A DNA stretch of 64,000 nucleotides from Synaphobranchus kaupii (GCA_029718625.1 CM056376.1:82480541-82544540), one strand, 5' to 3'. Counted from the first letter of the stretch, positions 1 through 22,059 are shown. The notes: generated by a model not told the origin, from the letters alone. Translations and numbers: made by a program.

Positions 1-1445
1 GCATCGGAATTCCAACAGTAAGGCAGGGCAACGGAAGTGAGTTTAGTCAGGGGAGCAGCAATGGAACTGTAATTGCGAATAAAGCGGCGGTAGAAATTTG
101 CAAACCCCAGGAACTGTTGAAGGTGCTTGCGGGAGGTGGGTTGGGGCCATTCTGTCACCGCCTTGATTTTCACAGGGTCCGCCCGGATACTGCCCTCCTC
201 GATAATGAAGCCGAGGAACGGGACCGTGGAAGCGTGGAAGGAACATTTCTCAGCCTTAACAAACAGCTGATTCTCCAACAGCCGCTGGAGAACCTCTCGA
301 ACGTGACGGACATGCTCCTGCGGGGATTGAGAAAAAATTAAAATATCATCGATATAAACAAAAACGCTCCTCCCTAGGAGGTCCCGCAGGACGTCGTTCA
401 CCATGCTCTGGAAGACTGCTGGGGCGTTAGTAAGGCCGAAAGGGACCACCAGGTATTCGTAGTGGCCCAACGGGGTATTAAAAGCAGTCTTCCACTCGTC
501 CCCCTCACGGATACGCACCAAGTGATACGCATTCCGGAGGTCGAGCTTGGTGAACGTCACAGCTGGAGAGAGGGCTTCAAAGGCGGTGTTAATGAGGGGA
601 AGAGGGTATTTGTTACGGATGGTGACCTGGTTGAGGCCCCGGTAGTCGATGCAGGGTCGCAGGGAGCCATCCTTCTTCCCAACGAAGAAGAACCCTGCAC
701 CGACTGGGGATGAAGAGGGACGGATAATACCCGAAGCGAGGGAGTCGTGGATGTATTCCTCCATGGCTAGTTTCTCCGGTCCAGACAGACTGTAGAGGCG
801 TCCCGATGGCAGTTTAGCTCCAGCCAGTAGGTCAATGGCGCAGTCATACGGCCTGTGAGGAGGTAAGGACAGAGCACGTGATTTAGAAAATACTTGCGCG
901 AGGTCGTGATACTCGCTGGGAACATTCGTTAAATCCGGTATAGGTTGCATGGAACAGGGTTTACTGGGCCCCGGAGGGGGTAGTGCAGAACGGAGACAGC
1001 TGGCTAGACAGTGGGCACTCCACGCCAGGATGCGACCGGCTTTCCAGTCAATATGGGGATTGTGGAGGCGAAGCCAGGTCTGACCTAAAACCAGAGCAGA
1101 TTGTTGGGAGTTAATCAGTAATAGCTGAATGGACTCCCGATGATTGCCAGATAGAACTAATTGGATAGGAACGGTGGAGTGGGTAACTAACCCCAAACTC
1201 CTGCCGTCCAGAGCTAGAGCTGAAATGGGTGAAGTGAGACGTTCCGTGGGAATGCCGGCCCTCCTGGCGAAGGTGATATCCATGAAGCTGGCGTCAGCTC
1301 CGGAGTCAATTAGGGCCGAAGAAGATAGGGTCTTGTCCCTCCAAAGGAGAGTAGCCTTGAACATGAGGCGGTCCTGGGCAGCATGGTTGGGAACGATGGG
1401 GCTCGTCAGTACGCCCAGTCTTACTGGCGAGCCCCTTCTTTTGGG
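1..1445 (-). CDS. Pol of gypsy copy 1: protease and reverse transcriptase (partial)
   Basis: This is Pol read in the -1 frame relative to gag, entered by predicted frameshifting at 1445-1439. Visible in order: aspartic protease with LIDSGADAS near 1300, a linker, RT with [16 protein letters not shown] near 660 and [13 protein letters not shown] near 530, the catalytic YIDD near 345, and the end of the RT/connection region ([17 protein letters not shown]) near 80. It runs off the left edge, so RNase H, integrase and chromodomain are not seen. The stretches I translated are open throughout. It starts inside gag, and there is no separate ATG that makes sense. Confidence 0.88.
1398..1445 (-). promoter_or_regulatory. 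gag-pol -1 frameshift signal (heptamer plus hairpin)
   Basis: In gag frame the bases CGC CCA AAA contain the heptamer C_CCA_AAA (1445-1439), which fits the X_XXY_YYZ rule. Five bases downstream a GGCTCG/CGAGCC stem (extended to 8 bp here as GGGGCTCG/CGAGCCCC) encloses a second CCAG/CTGG stem. The gag TAA lies in the inner loop. The same arrangement is present in the copies at 25443-25488 and 36577-36622, and pol lies in the -1 frame in all three. Confidence 0.75.
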
Positions 1446-2401
1446 CGAATGGGACAGGAGGCGATCTGATGGCCAGGCTTGCCGCAATAGAAACAGGATC
1501 TGGTGCGCTGACGGCGCTGACGCTCCTCGGGATTGACCGCAACTCTGCCCAGTTGCATGGGCTCTTCCTCGGACCCGGCCGTAGGCGCCCGAGATCCAGT
1601 GATGGAGTGTGAATGAACATTAGAGACGACGGAGGGCGAATGACGCCCGGAACTTCCTCCCCGCTCCCGGGCCCGGATGCGGAGACGATTATCGATGGCT
1701 ATAGCGAGGCTGATGAGGCTATTAAGGGAGTTGGATTCCTCCCGAGTGGCAAGCTGGTCCTTGAGTTCCTCGCTGAGAGCTTGGCGGAAAGCCCCCTGGA
1801 GGGAGGCGTCATTCCATCCTGACTCCGCGGCGAGGGTACGAAACTGAATGGCCATTTCTGCGACACTGCGGTTGCCTTGGCGAACTTGAAGCAGACGCTG
1901 GGTAGCGTCACGTCCACAGGTCGGGTGTTCAAACACACGTCGCATCTCTGCCGTAAAGGCTGCGAAGTTGCTGCATAACGGAGCCTGGCTGTCCCAGATG
2001 GATGTAGCCCACTCCAGGGCGCTCCCTCCCAGGCTGCTCATAATGAACGCGATCTTGCTGGAGTCAGAGGCGAAGGAGGAGGGCTGCATCCGAAACACTA
2101 TGTCACATTTAAGTAGAAATTCACGACATCTCCCCAACCCCCCGCGATATAACTCGGGGTGTTGTACACGGGGCTCACGGCTGGAAGTGGGAGCCGGTGC
2201 CTCCGGATGGGGTTCGGGAGAGGAAGGAGTAGGGTTGGCTGGAATCCGTAGTAGCGGTTGGTGGAGCGAAAGTTGGGATACTTGCTCCGTGATGCCCCTA
2301 ACTACTTCCAGCACATCATCCAAACGGCGACCCTGTTGGTCGCTGATCGCAGTTTGGCAGGAGAAGGCGTGGCGAATCTGTTCCAGATCGGCTGGGTCCA
2401 T
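1421..2401 (-). CDS. Gag polyprotein of gypsy copy 1, intact
   Basis: Gag forms the capsid-like particle and binds the element's RNA. The 326-residue frame starts at MDPADLEQ, about 20 bases after the LTR end. It carries a proline-rich stretch near residues 50-75, a capsid-like core ([15 protein letters not shown], then [20 protein letters not shown]), an Arg-rich linker, and a CCHC zinc knuckle C-X2-C-X4-H-X4-C at about residues 303-316. It ends with TAA at 1423-1421, inside a predicted hairpin just after a -1 slippery heptamer, so Pol is probably made as a Gag-Pol fusion. The same start and the same C-terminus occur in the plus-strand copy at 35595. Confidence 0.9.
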   Translation of the reverse strand: MDPADLEQIRHAFSCQTAISDQQGRRLDDVLEVVRGITEQVSQLSLHQPLLRIPANPTPSSPEPHPEAPAPTSSREPRVQHPELYRGGLGRCREFLLKCDIVFRMQPSSFASDSSKIAFIMSSLGGSALEWATSIWDSQAPLCSNFAAFTAEMRRVFEHPTCGRDATQRLLQVRQGNRSVAEMAIQFRTLAAESGWNDASLQGAFRQALSEELKDQLATREESNSLNSLISLAIAIDNRLRIRARERGGSSGRHSPSVVSNVHSHSITGSRAPTAGSEEEPMQLGRVAVNPEERQRRQRTRSCFYCGKPGHQIASCPIRPKEGARQ

Positions 2402-2408
2402 ATTGTTG

Positions 2409-2419
2409 GCCAGTTCGTT
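2409..2419 (-). promoter_or_regulatory. Putative self-priming primer-binding site
   Basis: One base after the LTR end the element reads AACGAACTGGC. It is exactly complementary to GCCAGTTCGTT at 3533-3523, the predicted 5' end of the RNA. No tRNA-like TGG starts at the LTR border. Confidence 0.6.
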
Positions 2420-2576
2420 CTGTTACGATCCTGATACGGGACGAACCCAAGTGCAACGACCAGGAGACAGATTACAGAAAGTGGAACTTTATTAAGCGTT
2501 GGGGTGGTCCCAAAGCTGTACACGGGAGCAAAACAGGTTAGTTAGTTAACACAGGATAGCGTCCAACTGAGGACTG

Positions 2577-3150
2577 CTCCAAGCCGGAGCTGGACTTGAG
2601 GAAACACGGAACTGTTCCAAGCCGGAACTGGACTTGAACGGAGGTGTCTAAAACACCGGAACTGGACTGGAACTGGACTGGAACTGGACTGGAAACTGGA
2701 TCGGAACTGGACTGGAAACTGGACCGGAAGGTCCACTCAGGAAACGGGAACGGCACGGAACTTGTTCCAAGCCGGAACTGGACTTGAACGGAGGTGTATA
2801 AAACACCGGAACTGGACTGGAACTGGACTGGGAACTGGACTGGAAACTGGACCGGGAGATCCACTCAGGAAACGGGAACGGCACGGAACTTGTTCCAAGC
2901 CGGAACTGGACTTGAACGGAGGTGTATGAAACACCGGAACTGGACTGGAACTGGACTGGAAGCTGGACCGGAAGGTCCACTCAGGAACACAGGGGACGGC
3001 ACGGAACTTGTTCCAAGCCGGAACTGGACTAGAACGGAGGTGTCTAAAACACCGGAACTGGACTGGAACTGGACTGGAAACTGGACTGGAGCTGGACTGG
3101 AAACTGGATCGGAACTGGGCTGGAACAGGACTGGAAACTGGACCGGGTAG
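2577..3150 (-). repeat. VNTR inside the LTR R region
   Basis: The array has higher-order units starting near 2617, 2767, 2896 and 3013 (117-150 bp each). Each holds a run of the 11-bp subunit AACTGGACTGG followed by a longer conserved block ending in GGAGGTGT and AAACACC. The several overlapping open frames here are repeat shadows. The LTR at 34211 has a related but different array at 35190-35435. Confidence 0.9.
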
Positions 3151-3522
3151 CTTGAGTAACCGGGCAGAAAGCAGAGGTTAAAGGCAGGGTGTTGTGACAG
3201 GACTGTAGCTGGTGAATGCACCGCCGAGTTGGAAGGTGCGGCGTAGCTCGGGCAATACTGGCGTAAGCCGGCTGGCATGCAGAGGTCCTGGTACTGCAAC
3301 ACGAGTACGGGAGGTACGTAACACGGGGAGGACAAACACAGCTGCGGGAAGACTGGAACTGCGGCGTCTGGAGGTTTTGAAGGGAAACAGGTAAATGCAT
3401 GCAGCAGCGAAAGATTAGCAGAGATAGCTACCAGTCAGGAAACCAGGCGAACAGGTATGAACCAGCAGGTTCACAAACACTGGACCAGAAACGGGATACG
3501 AAACAAACACGGTAGGTTAGTC

Positions 3523-3562
3523 AACGAACTGGCGCTGAATAGCAGCCAGCCAGGGGTTTAAA
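3523..3562 (-). promoter_or_regulatory. LTR core promoter: TATA-like box and predicted start
   Basis: TTTAAA (3562-3557) precedes GCCAGTTCGTT (3533-3523) by 29 nt. Four other LTRs in the window keep the spacing at 30-31 nt. The start site itself is inferred. Confidence 0.55.
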
Positions 3563-3822
3563 TGGTGCAGGAAGTGAAGGAGAAAACGAGAAACAGGTGT
3601 GATGTTAAATCAGGAGTGATTGCCGAAGCACAGCAGTGAGGAATGTGAGTAACGAGAGGGGCGAGTGATAGGCGGAAGCTAAAGTGGAAAATGAAACCAA
3701 AAGTACCCGAGGGAGACGCCCAGTCCACAGCCAGGAGGGAAACACGGACAAGGGATCCAACATGACACGGAAGGAAACAAGGAAAACATGGAAAACGGAC
3801 AGGACGGGAACGGAACGTTACA

Positions 3823-4575
3823 CTTTTATTGTTTTAATTTAGTAGATCATTGTAATGATCACTTATTGAACTAGAATGGTCACACCATGGCCAGGCCATT
3901 TACTATATAATTAAATCATAGCATTTCATCAAACTACAGTAAAAATAAATGCCATATGTAATGCTTAATTAAAATGTTGTACCATGAAAAAGAAAAGGGC
4001 ATGAGGACCCCTGGTGTAGGATTTCAGAGGATGAGACCAGCCCCTGGGAAGAGGCAAAGTAACGCCCAAGTAGGTAGAGATAAGGACAGGATAAAAGGCC
4101 TGCTAATTCAAGATCGCGGGGGGCTTTTTACGATTGCTGAGATTGAATATGTGTTGGTCTGCGCAGACCAGCCCGGGGTTTTTTTTGTATGTCATTATTG
4201 AATCATATGCAATAAACCTGATTGCATCAGACTCTGAAGATCATGGTTGTTTTTCTTGAAGAAACACTCAACTGTGTGGGAGAAACTCCCCAGTCCATCT
4301 GGCCCGGACTGGGGTTATATTTTTCTTCGATAATATGAACATCGGTTATTAAAACTACATTAAACATGTATTATCACTTCAGTGGGCATGGATAAACATT
4401 GCATCTCTTACTGCCAAATAAATAAGAATAGGTTATGTAGGCTTATCATGTATTTACAATCAAGTGTCAAACTTGGCGGGGAAAAAAAGTAGTCTAAACA
4501 ACTGCACGTGACACACAGCAAAAAATGGTGGTGTATATTTAACATCCTAGGGTGTTTATATGATATCATATCATA
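3823..4575. other. Non-coding stretch with a possible LTR remnant
   Basis: No gene is seen. A TATA-like GATAAAAGG near 4088 and an AATAAA near 4210 lie about 120 bases apart, which could be an old LTR core. A perfect 9-bp hairpin (CCCCAGTCC/GGACTGGGG) lies at about 4288-4315. The 75-residue open frame at 3974-4201 has no recognisable motif. Confidence 0.3.
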
Positions 4576-5388
4576 CAGTGCCTTGCGAAAGTATTCACCC
4601 CCCCTTGGCATTTTTCCTATTTTGTTGCATTACAACCTGTAATTTAAATTGATTTTTATTTGGATTTTATGTAATGGCCTTACACAAAATAGTCCGAATT
4701 GGTGAAGTGAAATGGAAAAAAAAAGAAAAAGAAAACTTGTTTTAAAAAAGAAAGAAAAAAAGAAAAAACTGAAAAGTGGTACGTGCATATGTATTCACCC
4801 CCTTTGCTTTAATGTATTTTTAAAGTATCATATTTAATATTTGGTCGCATATCCTTTGCATGTTGTTACTTCCTGAAGTCTGTGACCCATCAACATCAAA
4901 AGACTCTCGATATCTTATTTTCAGGTACTGTTACAAGCGATACTATAACCTCTCTGCATTTGAATGGATCTCTATGGGAATTGGGGGGTGAGACTAGATT
5001 CAGATGTAAATTACGCTGGTACAGTATGGAACACATGACTGGCTAAATGGCAGTAAGTCATCAAGGGTCTAAGGTATCAAACGAGCCCCAAATCATCACT
5101 CTGCGGCCACATATGGAGTAGATGTGGATGGATCACTTTAAGGGTTTCTTCTCCTGACTTTTTCCCCCATAGAGTTTTATAGGAAAATGAGTCAGGAGAA
5201 ATAACCCTTGCAGTGAGCATATGCACGTACCACTTTTCAGTTTTTTTTTTCATTTCACTTCACCTATTTGGACTATTTTGTGTTGGTCCATTACATAAAA
5301 TCCAAATAAAAATCTATTTAAATTACAGGTTGTACTGCAACAAAATAGGAAAAATGCCTAGGGGGGTGAATACTTTCGCAAGGCACTG
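4576..5388. mobile_element. Non-autonomous Tc1/mariner-type element (MITE)
   Basis: Long terminal inverted repeats begin CAGTGCCTTGCGAAAGTATT and extend about 90 bases inward at both ends. The element is flanked by TA at 4574-4575 and 5389-5390, the usual Tc1/mariner target duplication. The roughly 0.8 kb interior contains no transposase; it has an A-rich stretch and a hairpin around TCCTGACTTTTTCCC near 5153. Confidence 0.9.
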
Positions 5389-5390
5389 TA

Positions 5391-7786
5391 TATAAACACC
5401 CCATGGTGTTAAATGTACACCAGCAGTTTTGCTGTGCACGAGACTTGATGCGGACATAAACTGTAAAGAAAGCAAAGAGAGAAGATGGACGATTGTAGAT
5501 CTATTAAGTAGAGAAATACATGGAGCTGTATGACGCGCTGGATTATTTCTACAGGGACAATATAAGAGCTTGGAATGCAATGGAAGTAGCCTATTGTTTT
5601 TTTTATTGTGATAATGTTTACTTCACTAAAAACCCGAAATTGGTACGCGATTACTGAAAACGAGGACGTTTCTATGCATGACTATGCATAAACGGATCCC
5701 GTTGTTGTTACGATAGTTGAAATAGTTCTCAGGGATAGTCTTGCATAGGCCTACCTATCCTATTTAAACAGCAATCATCATTATGTGGTCAAAATAGGTG
5801 TTCATGGTGCAGGTATTGTTTTCAAAATCTAGTTTTGCACCTAGAGCCGAGCCATCATCATTAGGCTAGGTGTGGCTATACATGTGTTAATTGCTGCTAT
5901 ATTTTTTTTAATCAAAATCTAGTTTTGCCCCCTACAGCCATCATCATTAGGTGTGGCTATAGCCTACATGTGTTAATTGCTGCTATGTATCAAAATCTAT
6001 TTTTAAACCCATGATTTAATTTCTCTAAAAATTAGACCCCCTGTTACACCCGGACTATCACCATTAGTTTAGCGAAAAATGCTTCTGAACTTTCGCCGAC
6101 TTTTTGGTGTACTAAGCTACATCTGTGTAAGCTACATTAACTTATGTTCGTTTTATGTCTATGATTTAAAACCTTCCATGGCGGATTTGACAAGTGTGCT
6201 ATAGCTTCTTGTTTTTTTGTACCTGGAAATTTACAATATTATGTAAGTAATGTAGCCCATTTTGTTACGAAAAACTACTGTATAAATCCGTATCTAGAAG
6301 CGCGGACGCGAGTGGCGCGCGCTTCCGGTATGTTCTCAATGCCGCGAGCATTCGCTTCTGGCGCGCGTGATTCCGCGAGACGCTGCCAGTGTGTTCCGGG
6401 CGTAACTCTGCTTTTGACACTTTGTTCAGCTGCAGCTGCAAATTAACAAAAGTGAATGAAATTAAAAAAGAGAAATATAACGCCAAGCTTCTGCAGTCTA
6501 TCATGTGAAAGGAAGTGATGTCAAAGGATATGGTTACCAACAAGTGTATTGATTACACAATTCCGAAGCAGAGGTGCAAGCCTCGGCCTAACTAAGCACA
6601 CCAAAGATGATGATTCACAAGTGTAGCAACTTTTAATCACAGACATAAGAGAAATTAATCAATTATCAAATTCAGCAAGTAGCAGAGTGATAAAAATAAA
6701 GCATTATTAAAGGACCGGATTAAAACTGATGTTGATCACAGGTTACTTTCACATTAAATATTAAGTACATAAGCATTTCAGAGATTGACTTTAAATACAT
6801 TTGTTGCCGACACCTCTCGCCAGTTTACCAATGTTTCACTTTTCTGAAAGACAAAGCACTTGCTTTCATTTTTATCATCTTAGTTTTTGTACACAAATTG
6901 CTTCATGCTGTCAGTAGGCGTGGTAATTCCTGTCAGTAGGCGCGGTTTCACGATGAGTGCCATGGGAATGCGCATGTTGGAGGGGAGGGGCAAGGAGATC
7001 TGAAAGAACTCATTAGCTGTGGCCTGCAAAGGAATTCTGTCCCTATCCCTGCCACAAGAACTTCATTCACTGCTATATACAAGCATGGAGCAAGAGAATA
7101 GGTAAGTATACATATGTTTTCAAATAAAAGTCAAAAGGCATAATGCAAATAAGATTTCATAAGCAAATGTGTGTTAGTAAAAATTTCTGTGCCCCTATTC
7201 TCAAAACCACCTGCAGCTCAAGTACATGCCGTGAATGGGAATGCCTTATTGCGTTGTGTTGTCCCTTGAAATGACTCAAGGCCTTTCTTCAGTATCTACC
7301 CTCATGAGGTATGTGTTAAGGAGCATAAATGGCCTTGTGGTGCTGCTTAGCTTGAACTTGCTGGGAGAGAGGCAGGTTAATAAGAAGGGTGGGTTGATAA
7401 ACAGGATAACTGATTTGTGGCTGGCAGCAACCAAAACGCACCAAGGTCCAAGTCCTTGGCTCTGCCCCTTCCATTGTTCCTCCCTCCGTCTCAATAGAAT
7501 CCTCTGCACAACCACTTGGCTCTCTTCTTTTTACCGTAAAAACATGCAACTTAAAACACCAGTTTACAGTCAAATAAAAAAAAATTAAATTAAAGACTAA
7601 AAAACACCAGTGGGAGAAAAAGAATCAGTGGAAATAAAGAAGGTGAAAAAGGATTTTACAACTGGAACTGATTGCAAAGTCCATAAGTTCAAGTTCTACC
7701 ACACAGACAAATGGACAATATAGACAAAACTTCCTCCGTCCTATGCTCTCTCACACACGCTCGCTGGTACTCTCCTTCTGTTTGTC
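5391..7786. other. Intergenic or arf 3' flank; tandem duplication and CpG-rich patch
   Basis: No coding region is recognised. A unit of about 90 bases (AAAATCTAGTTTTGC to AATTGCTGCTAT) is repeated at about 5822-5902 and 5914-5987. At 6290-6425 a short CpG-rich patch holds a GAAGCGCG/CGCGCTTC hairpin. The part next to 7787 should contain the arf 3' UTR, but I found no clear polyadenylation signal on the minus strand. Confidence 0.4.
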
Positions 7787-19056
<11,270 letters not shown>

Positions 19057-19345
19057 GTTGCATGAGAAAGCCCCTATGGACGATTAGACTACTGAATAAC
19101 TATTGTTAAGTAAAATGCAATTTAGCCAGTACTGTGTACTTTGTTGTTGTTGCTACTCGATACGAGAGTAGCTTCCGTGTTTTCTATTCGCAACCTTTGA
19201 TGCCACGTCTGGGCCTGTGGTCCAGGCCACTGTGGTCCAGGCCAACGCGGAGAAAATTACGTCACTACTCTCGCCAAACTTTATTTACAAATCGGGTTTC
19301 GCACAACACATCGCGATACGCTACGCGGGTCTTCACAGCATAGTT
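19057..19345 (-). promoter_or_regulatory. Probable arf promoter and 5' UTR
   Basis: The stretch directly upstream of the arf start is richer in G+C and CpG than the surrounding DNA. It has a CRE-like TGACGTAA on the minus strand at 19265-19258 and a GTCCAGGCCA duplication near 19218-19244. The open frames here look accidental. The transcription start is not determined. Confidence 0.4.
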
Positions 19346-19469
19346 GTGTGTAGCATCCAGACAGTTATTAAATGTTTGACCAGATATTATTATAGCGATG
19401 CTTATGTAAGTTGTGGTTTAAATTTGAAAGTGAACAATGGCGAGACTTTATAGTCTCAAGATATCATAA

Positions 19470-19700
19470 ATAAATAGATATGCTCATGTATATGGAACAT
19501 CGAGAGTGCCACAATGCTAAATAAATAAAATAAAAAATAAACGTGGAAATATAAAAATGAATAAATTACATTATTTGGAAATAAATAAATAAGGGAATTA
19601 ATATAGAAATGTAAATGTGTGTGCAATTAATTTAAGTAATTAGATTTTTTTTTTAAAAATTATTTCCAAGTATTTTTTCTAATATATTCATTTATTTATT
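19470..19700. repeat. AT-rich dispersed repeat (empty-site copy)
   Basis: An AAATAAATA-rich repeat containing GGAACATCGAGAGTGCCACAATG. A second copy lies at 32590-33160 in largely inverted arrangement, with a MITE inserted at the CGAG position. Confidence 0.65.
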
Positions 19701-20235
19701 TCCATATTTAGGGCCGGATTCAGAGCTGGCCAGCTTAAGTCATGCGCTTAATTGCCTCTCCTGCGCGGATTTAACGTGAGCTGATTTACGCCGTATTCTA
19801 ACTTTGGTTGCGCAGGTGCTTAGGCTATCTCAAAATGTGGGTGGTACAGGGCATGATATTCTAATTACCTGTTTCGTGTACCTAAAAAAATGTTTGTGGG
19901 GTTATGCGTTTTCAACGTGTCATACGTTTACATGCACACTAATAGCCTACTCCGATCTGAACGTAGTTATGGCAATACTCTGGTTACTGAAATGGTCATG
20001 TAAACACCTTTATCCGATAAAGTAAAGTCATAATCCGTGTTTTCGAAACCCGATTAACACCCTGGTTTTTTGGCCAAACTTTCGATTTTTTGGGGCATGT
20101 AAACACCTTTCTCATATAGCTCTGTGGGTTTCTTTTGGCTTTTCAAAACTACGTATTTCAGGCAGAAGAGGCGGTGTAACTTCAAAATTATTCCACCGTC
20201 AACATTTGCTATGCCTGGGGTTCCTTCTATGGAGG

Positions 20236-20362
20236 ATTATTCAGCCCAAAATGAAAACGAAAACGAAAATGGAAAATGAAAATGGAGGATTATTCAGCCC
20301 AAAATTAAAATGAAAATTCAAAACTTTTCATTTTCATTTCCATTTTCGTTTTCATTTTCAAA
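20236..20362. repeat. GAAAA/TTTTC palindrome
   Basis: ATGGAGGATTATTCAGCCCAAAAT occurs twice on the left, with GAAAACGAAAATGG-type runs mirrored by CCATTTTCGTTTTC on the right. It is a hairpin-forming repeat without coding content. Confidence 0.75.
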
Positions 20363-20632
20363 CTATGGTCCTCCTATCAATCAAAGCATGCTGTTTAGTG
20401 CAGTACCAATTAATGAACACATAGCAATGGAGCATAGCATAGCATAGCACAATGGAGCATAGCATAGGGATGGGTAACAGTCTATGCTTGATACTATGCT
20501 CTCAGGGCATTCGTAAGTTTTAATGGATGAAATGATGAAGAATCTGAGCAGTGTTATAAAGTATTCTTGTTTTATGAAAGAAACGGAGATAGCTAGCCAG
20601 CGCTACGCTGTGTAGGCTATAGGTCAAACCTG

Positions 20633-20827
20633 CGAGGTGGAAAATCCACGTTCAGAAAGTGAAAGTCCTCCCCAATCATTTGTTCCAATCACCTGGATTT
20701 GCTAATTATCACAATTCTTCAGCCAAGAGGTAGGAGCTAACTAGGCTAATTAGTGAAATCGTGAGTTAATGGGTGGAAGAAACACAGCAGGACTTTTACT
20801 TTCTGACCCCTGGACTTTCCACCTCTG
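20633..20827. mobile_element. hAT-type MITE with perfect 8-bp TSD
   Basis: The 195-bp element has inverted ends (CGAGGTGGAAAATCCA at the left, TGGACTTTCCACCTCTG at the right). It is flanked by exactly CAAACCTG on both sides (20625-20632, 20828-20835). No coding content. The TIR matches the ends of the putative element at 13908-18151. Confidence 0.9.
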
Positions 20828-20984
20828 CAAACCTGGTAGTAGCCTACGATAGGCTACATTGTGCCAGGTTAAACGTTGGATTGGATCAGTTGTGTTGGAC
20901 TGCTGGAAATAAATGAAATCCTCTCTTAAAATAATGAAAAGACCACAAATGAGTCACTGGATCATTTAAACCTTTAACCTGGCT

Positions 20985-22059
20985 CCGGTACTTTAAGCGA
21001 ACATTGCTTCAAAAAGTCTATCGACAGCCAGATTCTGATATGCTATACAAAATGAGAAATGTTAATGTAGGCTATTTGAAACTGAGTCGGCTTCGTCATA
21101 CAAAAAATCCAGGGTTATAAATCTTAAATTGAGCTTGCTAGCTGTTTATTATTATCCTAAAATAGCTCTCATAAGTGTTTCTGTCCCATCTATCGTTAAT
21201 TGTGTTTACTGTATTACACACTTCATGTGTGTGCATGAGTAACTGGACCGTTTAGCCTACACTTTTAACCTGGCTCCGTTAGATCTAGCTAACCTACTTC
21301 AAACGAACATTAAGGCATAGCTTCTAAAGGTCTATCGAGACATTAATGTATTTGAAAGTGAGTCGGCTTTGTGATACAGAAAATCCAGGCTGGAAATTTA
21401 AATTAGCTGTCTAACCCCTTAATCTCGCTTCGTAGCTAGGCTACACCTCTGCTTCGTGAAATTCCCTCAGGGAAAAAACAACGACACACTTGGCAGGTTC
21501 CAAGTTTAGACATTCTCGTTTATTTCTCAGGATTATAGCTCCGATGTGTATTAAAACAACCGGATACAATAAAACGTCATAGCACCATTTTGTGCGTTCC
21601 ATTTTCAGCTGTCTTCAGCAATATTTTTTCTCTCATAACAATGCAAAAACGCATCTTTCATGCCCTAGCCTATTCATATTTGCGACCATATTTTTTGACG
21701 ACCGTCATGAATCTAGCTATCGATAGACTTTTAGAAGCTATGCCTTAATGTTCGTTTGAAGTAGGCTAGCTAGATCTATCGGAGCCAGGTTAAATGTGTA
21801 AACGGTCCAGTGACTCATGCACACACAGTGTGTGTAATACAGTAAACACAATTAACGATAGATGGGTAACAGAAACATGATGAGAGCTATTTTAGGATAA
21901 TAATAAACAGCTAGCAAGCTCAATTTAAGATTTAACCCTGGAGTTTTTGTATGACGAAGCCGACTCACTTTCAAATAGCCTACATTAACATTTCTCATTT
22001 TGCATAACATATAGAATAGAATCTGGCTGTCAATAGACTTTTTGAAGCAATGCCTTAAT
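20985..22059. repeat. Long palindromic repeat, arms about 330 bp
   Basis: The left arm (about 21000-21335) is the imperfect reverse complement of the right arm (about 21719-22056), with a spacer of about 380 bases. The left arm contains a direct repeat of the AACCTGGCTCCG to AAATCCAGG unit (20978-21117 and 21270-21395). Ends like CTTCGTAGCTAGGC suggest a PIF/Harbinger-like family, also seen at 33266-34210. The gypsy LTR starting at 22060 abuts the right arm. Confidence 0.85.

Larger units (their letters stand above)
1..3822 (-). mobile_element. Ty3/gypsy sushi-type LTR retrotransposon, copy 1 (5' part)
   Basis: The 5' half of an LTR retrotransposon runs right to left: LTR (3822-2421), primer-binding region (about 2420-2402), gag (2401-1421), then pol in the -1 frame to the window edge. 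Gag ends in a CCHC knuckle. Pol shows a DSGAD protease site, then RT with the YIDD catalytic motif. Gag resembles the sushi/PEG10-type Gag (GGSALEW and [10 protein letters not shown] blocks), and related copies in this window end in a chromodomain, which places it among chromoviruses. I saw no stop in the parts of gag or pol I translated, so this looks like the youngest copy. The 3' half lies outside the window. Confidence 0.93.
2421..3822 (-). repeat. 5' LTR of gypsy copy 1
   Basis: The LTR runs from TGTAACGTTCCG (3822) to CGTAACA (2421), with the TG...CA ends usual for LTRs; its start is shared with the LTR at 34211. A TATA-like TTTAAA lies at 3562-3557. The predicted transcript start is GCCAGTTCGTT at 3533-3523, and an AATAAA signal sits at about 2492-2487. 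The R region is therefore about 1 kb, and it holds a tandem array (2577-3150). Confidence 0.85.

Noticed and set aside
2538..3335. Several long overlapping open frames rich in PVQFQSSS repeats
   Set aside because: They are translations of the LTR tandem array in all frames; the reading follows the 11-bp DNA repeat, not a protein.
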